A stretch of 64,000 nt of DNA from Alkalidesulfovibrio alkalitolerans DSM 16529. Lineage in GTDB: Bacteria; Desulfobacterota; Desulfovibrionia; Desulfovibrionales; Desulfovibrionaceae. The position numbers were made by a program, and so were the translations under genes. The notes under the pieces were generated by a model. It was not told the origin of the DNA and ran no database searches. It saw nothing but the letters and a program-made list of their open reading frames with translations. This document shows, one piece after another, positions 9,540-17,139 of this stretch (positions within the stretch are counted from its first letter, which is position 1; the number at the start of each line of letters is the position of its first letter). The stretch lies in assembly GCF_000422245.1 (NCBI RefSeq), contig NZ_ATHI01000026.1, positions 62,001-126,000 of the forward strand, written 5' to 3'.

Positions 9540-9679
9540 CCAGGGATCATAAGCACCCCGCGCCTGGCGTCAACGGCGGCGCGCGCCGTGCGGCGTTGCA
9601 CATTTCGCCCGAACCCTGTAAGGCCATGGCACTTTCACGCACGCCGCGAAAGGCGCATCATTACCGAAGGAAGCCACGC

Positions 9680-11197
9680 ATGAGCATCGTCTATCTCGTG
9701 GGCGCGGGGCCCGGCGATCCCGGCCTCATCACCCTGCGCGCCAAGGAACTGATCGAACGGGCCGACATCCTGGTCTACGACTATCTGGCGAACAAGGAAT
9801 TTCTCGACTACGCAAGCCCCGATTGCGAGATCATCTATGTGGGCAAGAAGGGCGGCGACCACACGCTGCCGCAGGAAGGCATCAACGCCCTGCTCGTGGA
9901 GAAGGCCCTGGAGGAGGAGGGACGGATCATCGTCCGCCTCAAGGGCGGCGACCCTTATGTCTTCGGGCGCGGCGCGGAAGAGGCCGAGGAACTCGTCGAG
10001 GCGGGCGTGGCCTTCGAGGTCGTGCCCGGCGTGACCAGCGCCGTGGCCGCCCCGGCCTATGCGGGCATTCCCATCACGCACCGCCGTTTCGCCTCGTCCG
10101 TATCCTTCATCACCGGCCACGAGGATCCCACCAAGGAGGATTCGGCCATCAACTGGGCCGCGCACGCCTCCTCGGGCGCGACCCTGATCTTCTTCATGGG
10201 CGTGAAGAACCTGCCGACCATCGCCAGCCAACTCGTCGCCCACGGCATGCGGTCCGACATGCCCTGCGCCTTGGTGCACTGGGGCACCACCTGCCGTCAG
10301 AAGAGCTTCGTCTCCACGCTCGCCAACGTGGCCAGCGACGCCGAGGCCCTGGGCTACAAGGCCCCCTCCCTGATCATCGTGGGCGAGGTCTGCTCGCTCA
10401 AGGACAGCCTGGACTGGTACGAGATGAAGCCGCTTCTGGGCGTCGGCGTGGTCGTGACCCGCGCCCGCGAACAGGCTTCGGACCTTTCGGCCGGGCTGCG
10501 CGAACTCGGCGCCTGCTGCATCGAATTTCCGACCATCGAGATCGCGCCGGTCGAGGACGACAGTCTGGCCCGCGAGGCCGTGGGCCGTCTGGCCGACTAC
10601 GACTGGCTGGTCTTCACCTCGGTCAACGGCGTGCTGCGCTTTTGGGACATCCTCGACGAGGCGGGCCTTGACGCGCGCGCCCTGGCCACGGCCAAGGTCG
10701 CGGCCATCGGCCCGGCCACGGCCCAGGCCCTGTGCGCGCGGGGCATCCGCCCCGATTTCGTGCCCGAGCGCTACGTGGCCGAGGACGTGGTGGAGGGGCT
10801 GCTCGCCATGGGCGTTTCCGGCGCGCGCGTGCTCATCCCCCGCGCCCAGGTGGCGCGCGAGGTGCTGCCCGAGAAGCTGGCCGAGGCCGGAGCCGAGGTC
10901 ACAATCGCCCCGGTCTACGAGACGCGCCTGACAAAGGCCGATCCCGAGCCGGTCCTGAAAGGGTTGGACAAGGGCGAAATCCAGTTCGTGACCTTCACCT
11001 CGTCCTCCACGGTGGAGAACTTTTTTGCGCGCATCCCGCCCGAAACCTTCGCGCCCTACCGGGAACGGGTCAAACTGGCCTGTATCGGCCCGGTGACCGC
11101 GAAGACACTCTCGCGCTTCGGCTACACGCCGGACGTGGAGGCCGAGGAATACACCATCCCCGGCCTGATCGAGGCCCTCATGGCCTCTGTGTCGTAG
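9680..11197 (+). CDS. cobA-hemD: Uroporphyrinogen-III C-methyltransferase / uroporphyrinogen-III synthase fusion
   Basis: This bifunctional enzyme of 505 residues first closes hydroxymethylbilane to uroporphyrinogen III (HemD), then methylates it at C2 and C7 to precorrin-2 (CobA), feeding siroheme, cobalamin and heme d1-type pathways. Residues 1-245 are CobA: VGAGPGDPGLIT, YVGKKGGDH, RLKGGDPYVFGRGAEE and GVTSAVAAPAYAGIPITHR. Residues 255-505 are HemD (VVVTRAREQA, LVFTSVNGV, FTSSSTVENF). The chosen ATG follows GAAGGA and matches the family N-terminus. purN starts 9 bp downstream. I saw no cobalamin riboswitch upstream. Confidence 0.95.
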   Translation: MSIVYLVGAGPGDPGLITLRAKELIERADILVYDYLANKEFLDYASPDCEIIYVGKKGGDHTLPQEGINALLVEKALEEEGRIIVRLKGGDPYVFGRGAEEAEELVEAGVAFEVVPGVTSAVAAPAYAGIPITHRRFASSVSFITGHEDPTKEDSAINWAAHASSGATLIFFMGVKNLPTIASQLVAHGMRSDMPCALVHWGTTCRQKSFVSTLANVASDAEALGYKAPSLIIVGEVCSLKDSLDWYEMKPLLGVGVVVTRAREQASDLSAGLRELGACCIEFPTIEIAPVEDDSLAREAVGRLADYDWLVFTSVNGVLRFWDILDEAGLDARALATAKVAAIGPATAQALCARGIRPDFVPERYVAEDVVEGLLAMGVSGARVLIPRAQVAREVLPEKLAEAGAEVTIAPVYETRLTKADPEPVLKGLDKGEIQFVTFTSSSTVENFFARIPPETFAPYRERVKLACIGPVTAKTLSRFGYTPDVEAEEYTIPGLIEALMASVS

Positions 11198-11206
11198 GCG
11201 GCGCGC

Positions 11207-11884
11207 ATGACGCTCGATCTCGCGGTTCTCGTCTCCGGCTCGGGTTCGAACCTGCAGGCCGTCATCGATCGGATCGAGTCCGGCGCGCTCGATGCGCGCC
11301 TGCGCCTCGTCCTCTCGAACAAGCCCCAGGCCTACGGCCTTGAGCGGGCGAGAAAACACGGCGTCCCAGCCCTGTGCCTGGAGCACGGAAGCTTTCCCGA
11401 CCGCGAGGCATTCGACGCGGAGATGGTGCGCCTGATCCGCGAACACGGCGCGGACACCGTGGCCATGGCGGGCTTCATGCGCATGGTCACGCCACGCTTT
11501 CTGTCCGCGTTCCCCGGCCGGGTGGTGAACATCCACCCCGCGCTCCTGCCGTCCTTTCCCGGCGTGCACGGGCAGCGCGACGCGGCCGACTACGGGGTGC
11601 GCTTCTCCGGCTGCACCGTGCACTTCGTGGACGAGAAGATGGACAACGGGCCGATCATCATCCAGGCCGTGGTGCCCGCCTACCCCGGCGACGACGGCAA
11701 GAGCCTGGGCGCGCGCATCCTCGAACTCGAACACCGCATCTACCCCCAGGCGCTGCAATGGCTGGCCCAGGGCCGACTCACGGTGAGCGGTCGCAAGGTG
11801 CTGCTCGCAAACGAGGGTCAGGCCCCGACCGTTGCCCTGCCCTCAGGGGCCATGGTAAACCCCCCCCTGGAACCGGGCTTCTGA
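11207..11884 (+). CDS. purN: Phosphoribosylglycinamide formyltransferase
   Basis: Transfers the formyl group of 10-formyltetrahydrofolate to GAR in purine synthesis. The 225-residue length is normal with a slightly long tail. It has the GAR-binding VLVSGSGSNLQ at 8-18 and the catalytic triad Asn108, His110 (NIHPALLPSFPG) and Asp146 (DEKMDNGPI). It starts 9 bp after cobA-hemD and is probably co-transcribed. The 54 bp after the stop contain an eight-G run before the next gene. Confidence 0.95.
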   Translation: MTLDLAVLVSGSGSNLQAVIDRIESGALDARLRLVLSNKPQAYGLERARKHGVPALCLEHGSFPDREAFDAEMVRLIREHGADTVAMAGFMRMVTPRFLSAFPGRVVNIHPALLPSFPGVHGQRDAADYGVRFSGCTVHFVDEKMDNGPIIIQAVVPAYPGDDGKSLGARILELEHRIYPQALQWLAQGRLTVSGRKVLLANEGQAPTVALPSGAMVNPPLEPGF

Positions 11885-11938
11885 CGACGGGAGATCGAGG
11901 GGGGGGCCGCCCGCGCGCCCGGATCAAAAGGCGGCCGC

Positions 11939-12517
11939 ATGACCGGACACGACGACTCGGGCTTTCGCTTTTCGCTCTCGGACGAGGAGAAGACCTACCT
12001 CCTGGACCTCGCACGACTCTCCATCCTGCGTTGCCTTTGTGGCGGGGACGACGTGGTCGGCGAGGGGCCCCCGCCGCCGTCCAGCCAGACGCTTCAGGCG
12101 CACCTCGGGGCCTTCGTGACCCTGAAGATCAAGGGTTGCCTGCGTGGCTGCATCGGCCACGTCGTGGGCGACAGGCCGGTCTACGAGACGGTCTACGCCA
12201 TGGCCCGCCAGGCGGCGTTCCACGATCCGCGTTTCATGCCGCTCACGGCCGCCGAGGCCGAGGAGTTGGACATCGACATCTCCATCCTCTCGCCGCTCAC
12301 GCCCTGCCCGGACCCCGCGCGCATCGAGCCCGGCCGCCACGGTCTTCTGATCTCGCGCGGCAATTGTTCGGGCCTGCTTTTGCCCCAGGTGGCCACGGAA
12401 TACGGCTGGGACCGCGAGACCTTCCTGGCTCAGACCTGCCGCAAGGCGGGCCTGCCGCCGGATTGCTGGCGCGACCCCGCTACCCGCATATACTGGTTCG
12501 AAGCCGTCGTCTTTTAG
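11939..12517 (+). CDS. amrA: AMMECR1-domain protein (AmmeMemoRadiSam system protein A)
   Basis: The 192-residue cytosolic protein matches the AMMECR1 fold: FVTLKIKGCLRGCIGHV at 60-76 includes the signature LRGCIG, followed by FHDPRFMPLT, LDIDISILSPLTP, and GLLLPQVATEYGWD. In many prokaryotes it is encoded with a Memo-like protein and a radical-SAM enzyme; neither is present here. The biochemical role is not settled. It forms a run with cobA-hemD and purN. Its TAG stop is followed without a gap by palindromic repeat copy B. Confidence 0.88.
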   Translation: MTGHDDSGFRFSLSDEEKTYLLDLARLSILRCLCGGDDVVGEGPPPPSSQTLQAHLGAFVTLKIKGCLRGCIGHVVGDRPVYETVYAMARQAAFHDPRFMPLTAAEAEELDIDISILSPLTPCPDPARIEPGRHGLLISRGNCSGLLLPQVATEYGWDRETFLAQTCRKAGLPPDCWRDPATRIYWFEAVVF

Positions 12518-12577
12518 CAGGTCGCTGAAAAGACGCCGTTCGCTGCATTGCCTCGAAGACGCCTTTCAAACGATCTG
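12518..12577 (+). repeat. Palindromic 3'-end element, copy B (deletion form)
   Basis: A 60-bp derivative begins immediately after the amrA TAG stop. The left arm CAGGTCGCTGAAAAGACG pairs imperfectly with the right arm ending AACGATCTG (G-T wobble at one position). The left conserved segment is present as TTCGCTGCATTGC. The middle and apical stems are deleted. Confidence 0.75.
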
Positions 12578-12634
12578 TTGCGCGAGGCGTGGGAATCTGG
12601 CTGACGCACTGGTGGCGAGTTGAACAGAAATCAC

Positions 12635-12922
12635 TCACTTGAATCGTGATGCCGCAGACTTCAGGGCCGTTCCCAGCGTGCTCCACGCTTTCTCGGCTCC
12701 ATCTTTCAAATCCTCCCAGGCGTCGCCGCGCGCCTTCTTGATCTCCTCCATCTTTTCCAGCGCCTGCGCCTGCATCGAGCGAAGCTCCTGGATCTGCTTG
12801 TGATGCTTGATCTGCGCTTCGGCGGTCGCCTTGTCTGCCTTGGCCTTGAGCTTGTCGATCTCGGCGCTCCACTCGCGCAACTGGGCCTCAAGCTTCTTTA
12901 TGTATGCGTCCTTCATGCTCAT
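12635..12922 (-). CDS. Small coiled-coil protein
   Basis: A 95-residue, charged, almost wholly helical protein. Residues 3-70 give a continuous heptad pattern (KKLEAQLREWSAEIDKLKAK, IQELRSMQAQALEKMEEIKK); the tail contains WEDLKDGAEKAWSTLGTAL. No signal peptide or membrane segment is seen. Similar small coiled-coil proteins are common in related bacteria, but I know of no established function. The start ATG at 12922 has AAGGAG 7 nt upstream; a TTG two codons earlier is less likely. It is transcribed alone on the minus strand. Confidence 0.75.
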   Translation of the reverse strand: MSMKDAYIKKLEAQLREWSAEIDKLKAKADKATAEAQIKHHKQIQELRSMQAQALEKMEEIKKARGDAWEDLKDGAEKAWSTLGTALKSAASRFK

Positions 12923-13017
12923 GGGCAAACTCCTTCATGAAATAATATATCTTATCATTAAATGCGTTGCAAAGGCAAAGCTCAGCTCGCACATCAGCAT
13001 CACGCGTTCTGGCGCGA

Positions 13018-13138
13018 TCAAGAAAGCGGATGGGCGATCGCCCTCCGCTTACGAATAGCCTGGGCAATGCATTCCGGGGTCGGTGTTTTTTTGTCAGTGG
13101 AGATAGACATGCTTGCCATTGCCCGCGATGTCGTGCAT
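13018..13138 (-). other. Possible micro-ORF or frameshifted small gene
   Basis: On the minus strand a strong AAGGAGG (13145-13151) lies 6 nt before ATG 13138, which opens a frame of only 14 codons (MHDIAGNGKHVYLH). A second frame, shifted by one base, starts at ATG 13110 and gives 30 residues containing STDKKTPTPECIAQAIRKRR. The near-ideal ribosome-binding site suggests that something is or was translated. Either a short peptide or a decayed gene would fit; there is no recognisable product. Confidence 0.25.
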
Positions 13139-13187
13139 AGACTCCCTCCTTCGATCATGAACGCCGTTTACACGGCCGGAGAATCTC

Positions 13188-14543
13188 ATGCTTGCCAGAT
13201 ACGCCGCCCCGGGCGGTTACCGCGATGTCCTGCGCATCGGCCTACCCCTCGTCGCCAGCCTCGGTTCCGTGACCGTTATGCATTTCACGGACCGGGTTTT
13301 CCTGGCCCACCATTCGCTGGACGCCCTGGCCGCATCCATGCCCGCGGGCATCGCTGCCTTCCTCTTCACCTGCTTCTTCATCGGGCTCGTGTCCTACGTC
13401 AACGTCTTCGTGGCCCAGTACACCGGCGCGGGCAGGCACGAGGAGGTCGGCCCAGCGCTGTGGCAGGGCATCTGGCTTGCCCTTTTCGCCTGGGCCGCGC
13501 TCATCGGACTGTCCTTCATCGGGCCGTGGCTGTTCGGGTTGGCGGATCACCCGCCCGAGGTGCGCGCCCTGGAGGAGACCTACTTCGCGATCCTGATGTG
13601 GGGCGGCGGTGTTTTCGCGCTGGAGAGCTGCCTGGCCTCGTTCTTCACTGGCCGGGGGCTGACGCGCACGGTGATGGTCGTCAATTTCTGCGGCATGAGT
13701 CTGAACGTGCCGCTCAATGCCTGCCTCATCTTCGGCCTGGGGCCCTTCCCGGAGATGGGCATCGCGGGTGCGGGGCTGGCCACGGTGCTCTCCTGGGGAG
13801 CCATCGGCGCGGTTTACGTTGCGCTCATCTTTCGAGCTGCCAACGAACGGCAGTGGCGCGTGCGCTCGGGTTTCGCGCTCAAGCCGAAACTCATGGCGAA
13901 TCTTCTGCGCTATGGCACGCCCGGCGGCGTGCAGTTCTTCCTGGATCTCTTCGCCATCACCTTCTTCAGCCTGATGCTCGGCCGCGTGGGCGCGGTGGAA
14001 CTGGCCGCGAGCAACCTCGCCCTGGCGCTCAACCAACTCGCCTTCCTGCCCATGATCGGCATATCCATCGCCGTGAGCACCATGGTCGGCCAGGCCATCG
14101 GCGCGGGCAGGCCCGACGAGGGGGCCTACGCCACGGACAGCGCGACTCATCTCGCGCTCATATGGATGGGGGGCATGGCGGCGCTCTACGTGCTCGTGCC
14201 GGGGCCGCTTCTCTCCTTGTTCGGCGAGCCGGGCGCGGACCCGGCCACGGCGGCGCTCGCCAGGAACATGCTGCTCTTCGTGGCCTTCTATTCGCTCGTG
14301 GACGCCGTGGCCATCGTCTCCTTCGGCGCGCTCAAGGGCGCGGGCGACGTCTTCTACGTCATGACGGTCATTGCCGTGGCCGCGGTCTGCGTGATGATCC
14401 TGCCGGGACTCCTGGCCGTGGAGGTTCTGGGACTTGGCGCGTACACCCTGTGGGGGATATTGGCGGTCTACGTGCTGGTCCTGGGCACAGTCTTCAGGCG
14501 GCGTTGGACGTCGGGCCGCTGGCGCGAATTCAAGGTGATCTGA
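13188..14543 (+). CDS. MATE family multidrug/toxin efflux transporter
   Basis: An inner-membrane antiporter of 451 residues with about twelve hydrophobic helices in two related halves, as in NorM-like MATE proteins. Family features include the opening IGLPLVASLGSVTVMHFTDR, FVAQYTGAGRHEEVGPAL in the first half, and the matching VSTMVGQAIGAGRPDEGA in the second. The substrate cannot be predicted. The ATG is preceded by CGGAGAA. Its TGA stop is followed directly by repeat copy C, and mnmE converges from the other side. Confidence 0.9.
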   Translation: MLARYAAPGGYRDVLRIGLPLVASLGSVTVMHFTDRVFLAHHSLDALAASMPAGIAAFLFTCFFIGLVSYVNVFVAQYTGAGRHEEVGPALWQGIWLALFAWAALIGLSFIGPWLFGLADHPPEVRALEETYFAILMWGGGVFALESCLASFFTGRGLTRTVMVVNFCGMSLNVPLNACLIFGLGPFPEMGIAGAGLATVLSWGAIGAVYVALIFRAANERQWRVRSGFALKPKLMANLLRYGTPGGVQFFLDLFAITFFSLMLGRVGAVELAASNLALALNQLAFLPMIGISIAVSTMVGQAIGAGRPDEGAYATDSATHLALIWMGGMAALYVLVPGPLLSLFGEPGADPATAALARNMLLFVAFYSLVDAVAIVSFGALKGAGDVFYVMTVIAVAAVCVMILPGLLAVEVLGLGAYTLWGILAVYVLVLGTVFRRRWTSGRWREFKVI

Positions 14544-14601
14544 CGGACCGTCCCGAAAGCCCCATCTGCGGCGTTGCATACGGCGCGTTTTGAACGGCCT
14601 G
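14544..14601 (+). repeat. Palindromic 3'-end element, copy C (deletion form)
   Basis: A 58-bp derivative starts directly after the MATE stop codon (TGA). It has the left arm CGGACCGTCCCGAAAG, the intact left conserved segment ATCTGCGGCGTTGC, and a right arm ending TTTTGAACGGCCTG. The middle and apical stems and most of the right conserved segment are missing. Confidence 0.75.
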
Positions 14602-14623
14602 TGGCGCGGCGCTGTGCGTGCGG

Positions 14624-16090
14624 CTACTTGCCGATGCAAAAGTCCGCGAAGACGCGGTTCAGGACGTCCTCGGCCGTCAGGCGGCCGGTGATCTCGTCCA
14701 GAGCGTCGCAGGCATGCTCCAGGTGCAGGCCCAGAAGGTCGTAGGGCAGCCCCTGGTCCACGGCCCGGACCAGCTCGTCGAGTTCGGCGGCCGCGCGCGT
14801 CAGGCAGCGCTGCTGGCGCAGGTTGGGCGCGGGACGTCCCTCGTCGGGCGGCAGCGCGGCCAACAGCCGCTCGCGCGCAGACCGCGAAAGCTCGTCAAGC
14901 CCAAGGCCCGTGGACGCGGCCACGCGCACGGCCAAAACGCCCGACTCCGTCAGACGGGGCAATGGATCGTCCGCGCAGGGCGAAAGATCGGCCTTGTTCA
15001 CGCAGGCCAAAAGCCGCTCGCGCGGCACCTCGCGACACAGCGCGACCTCGGCCGCGCCAAGCGGCCGTGAGCCGTCCACCACCAGCAGCACGAGATCGGC
15101 GCGTTGCAGCAACTCGCGGCTTTTGCGCACGCCCACGAGCTCCACGTGGTCCTCGGTCTCGCGTAGCCCGGCCGTGTCCACAAGGCGCACCAGAAGACCA
15201 TCCAGCGACAGCGGCTCCTCAAGGTAGTCGCGGGTTGTGCCCGGAGCATCCGAGACGATGGCCCGCTCGCGGCCGAGCAGGGCATTCATGAGGCTCGATT
15301 TGCCCGCGTTGACAGGGCCCGCCAGGACGGCCAGCGCGCCTTCGCGCGCCAGGCGGCCGCGCGCGAAGTTGGCCGCAAGACTCGCCAATTCGTCCTTCAC
15401 GGCCAGCGCCTCGGCTCGGAATTCGCCGGGCGGCAGGCATTCCACGTCCTCGTCGGGAAAGTCGATGGCCAGGCAGGCCCTGGCCCGCAGATCGGCCAGC
15501 CGTTCGCGCAGGGCCGAAACGGCCGTGGAGAGCGCGCCAGAGAGTTTTTCGCGCGCCAGCCGGGCCGCGTCGGCCGTGGGCGCGGCCGCGAGCTCGGCCA
15601 CGGCCTCGGCCTGGGAGAGGTCGAGGCGACCGGCCAGGAAGGCGCGCTTGCTGAATTCGCCCGGCTCGGCAGGCCGCGCTCCGTGCGCGCAGCAGGCAGT
15701 CAGGGCCTCGGCCAGCACGGCCGGGCTCCCGTGGCAGTGCAGTTCGGCCATGTCCTGGCCACAGAAAGTGCCCGGTCCGGGCATGAACACGGCCAGCACA
15801 TCGTCCAGCGGCCTGCCCGAGACATCGAGCAGTTCGCCGTGGTGCAGCCTGAAGGGCGAAAAGCCCGAGAAGCTTGGGGAGAGCGGTCGGAACACGGCCG
15901 AAAGGATGGCTGCGCAGCCGGGGCCAGCGAGGCGCACGATGCCGATGGCCGCGCTGCCGGGCGCGGTGGCGATGGCCGCGATGGTGTCCTCGGATGACGA
16001 TCCGGACACGGGCGCGTGCTCGTGCCTGCCAGGACAGTCGGTGCCGCAAGCGTCGTCTGGGAGAAGTTCGGGGATTGTGGTGCGGGACAT
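14624..16090 (-). CDS. mnmE: tRNA modification GTPase MnmE
   Basis: With MnmG it forms cmnm5U at the wobble position of certain tRNAs. The 488 residues include an N-terminal folate-binding domain, a helical domain, an inserted G domain and the C-terminal FCIGK whose cysteine is conserved. G-domain motifs are GPVNAGKSSLMNALLG, SDAPGTTRDY, DTAGLRE and NKAD. The first G motif has GPVNAGKS instead of the more usual GRPNAGKS. The start at 16090 has GGAGGA 7 nt upstream; a longer frame to 16159 would run into the upstream hairpin. It is last in the rpmH-rnpA-yidD-yidC-jag-mnmE run. Confidence 0.95.
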   Translation of the reverse strand: MSRTTIPELLPDDACGTDCPGRHEHAPVSGSSSEDTIAAIATAPGSAAIGIVRLAGPGCAAILSAVFRPLSPSFSGFSPFRLHHGELLDVSGRPLDDVLAVFMPGPGTFCGQDMAELHCHGSPAVLAEALTACCAHGARPAEPGEFSKRAFLAGRLDLSQAEAVAELAAAPTADAARLAREKLSGALSTAVSALRERLADLRARACLAIDFPDEDVECLPPGEFRAEALAVKDELASLAANFARGRLAREGALAVLAGPVNAGKSSLMNALLGRERAIVSDAPGTTRDYLEEPLSLDGLLVRLVDTAGLRETEDHVELVGVRKSRELLQRADLVLLVVDGSRPLGAAEVALCREVPRERLLACVNKADLSPCADDPLPRLTESGVLAVRVAASTGLGLDELSRSARERLLAALPPDEGRPAPNLRQQRCLTRAAAELDELVRAVDQGLPYDLLGLHLEHACDALDEITGRLTAEDVLNRVFADFCIGK

Positions 16091-16121
16091 GAAAGCGTCC
16101 TCCCGCGTTGCAAGGCGGCGG

Positions 16122-16155
16122 GCGTCCGGAGCGCACATGGCGGCGCTCCGGACGC
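16122..16155 (-). other. Perfect 13-bp hairpin between jag and mnmE
   Basis: GCGTCCGGAGCGC at 16122-16134 is complementary to 16143-16155 with an 8-nt loop. On the transcript it lies 9 nt after the jag stop and about 31 nt before the mnmE start. No T-run follows, so full termination is unlikely; it may be an attenuator, a processing site or a stabiliser of the upstream mRNA. Confidence 0.55.
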
Positions 16156-16164
16156 TCAAAACGC

Positions 16165-17097
16165 CTACTGGCGCGGCTGGCCGCGCTCGCGGCGCGGCAT
16201 GATGAGCACGCGCTTGAGCGGACCTTCGCCCTTGGAGCGGGTGCTGATGCCCGCGTCGCTCTGCAAGGCCAGGTGCACCACCCGGCGGTGGTAAGAGGAC
16301 AGGGGCTTGGTGCTCTGCGCGCGGCCGAGCTGGCGGGCCTTGTCGGCCAGGTACAGGGCCATCTGGCGCAGCTTGTCGTCCTGGCGCTCGCGATACTGCC
16401 CCGCGTCGAGCTGGATCTTGATCTGTTCGTCGGGGCGCTGCTTGGCCACGATGCGGCTGACGAGGTACTGCAGCGCGTTGATGGTCTGGCCCTCGCGGCC
16501 GATGAGCAGCCCGGCCGATTCCTCGCCCAGGATGATGACCTTGATGCGGTCGCGGGTCTGGATGATCTCCAACTCCTGCGGTCCGACTATGGGTTCGATC
16601 AGGCGCTGCACGGCCTCGGTGATCAAAGCCTCCAGGGCCTTGTCGTCCAGGGGCCGCTCCTCGTCGTCCGGGGCGCGGTTGTAGTTGATCTCGTCGGCCT
16701 CCTCGTCGAACTCGTCGTAATCCTCGACGTCGTCCGAGGGAGCAGCCTGCTGGGGAACGGGCTTTTCGGCCTGAGCCTTGGGGCGTTCGGGCTCCGCTGG
16801 AGCCGGAGATCTTTCGACCTGCGCCTGCTCGGCTTTCTTCGGTTCGGGCTTGTCGGTCTTCGGCTTGCCGCCCTGCCGTCCCTGGGGCTCGGCGCGGCCC
16901 TGGCCGCCCATGGCGGGCGCGGTGCGGGGCCTGGCCTTGACCATGGCCTTCTTCTTGCCCACCAGGCCGAAGATACCCGACGAGCCGCCGCTGACGATCT
17001 CGATTTCGAGCTTGCCCCGTTCGAGGCTGAAGTGCGAACAGGCCGCCTCGATGGCCTCATCGAGTGTCTTGCCCGTGAATTCCTTGTAGTCGCTCAT
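16165..17097 (-). CDS. jag: Jag/KhpB-type RNA-binding protein
   Basis: A cytoplasmic RNA-binding protein of 310 residues. Residues 1-52 form the Jag-N domain (SDYKEFTGKTLDEAIEAAC). About 53-140 are a low-complexity linker rich in Lys, Pro, Gln and Glu. A KH domain follows, with the GxxG-containing GLLIGREGQTINALQYL at about 205-221. The R3H domain includes DAGQYRERQDDKL and SSYHRRVVHLAL at about 280. In related organisms the protein is encoded next to yidC and linked to cell-envelope control. It starts 42 bp after yidC. Confidence 0.92.
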   Translation of the reverse strand: MSDYKEFTGKTLDEAIEAACSHFSLERGKLEIEIVSGGSSGIFGLVGKKKAMVKARPRTAPAMGGQGRAEPQGRQGGKPKTDKPEPKKAEQAQVERSPAPAEPERPKAQAEKPVPQQAAPSDDVEDYDEFDEEADEINYNRAPDDEERPLDDKALEALITEAVQRLIEPIVGPQELEIIQTRDRIKVIILGEESAGLLIGREGQTINALQYLVSRIVAKQRPDEQIKIQLDAGQYRERQDDKLRQMALYLADKARQLGRAQSTKPLSSYHRRVVHLALQSDAGISTRSKGEGPLKRVLIMPRRERGQPRQ

Positions 17098-17139
17098 GTG
17101 GTCGGCTCCTTAGTGCGATTCCGGTGGAGTCCGAACTGC

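Noticed and set aside
9540-9679. Cobalamin or heme-related riboswitch upstream of cobA-hemD
   Set aside because: The leader is too short and lacks the B12-box-like sequence; no matching fold was seen.
9635-11758. 707-codon open frame antisense to cobA-hemD and purN
   Set aside because: It covers two clear enzymes, has a shadow composition and no ribosome-binding site or domain.
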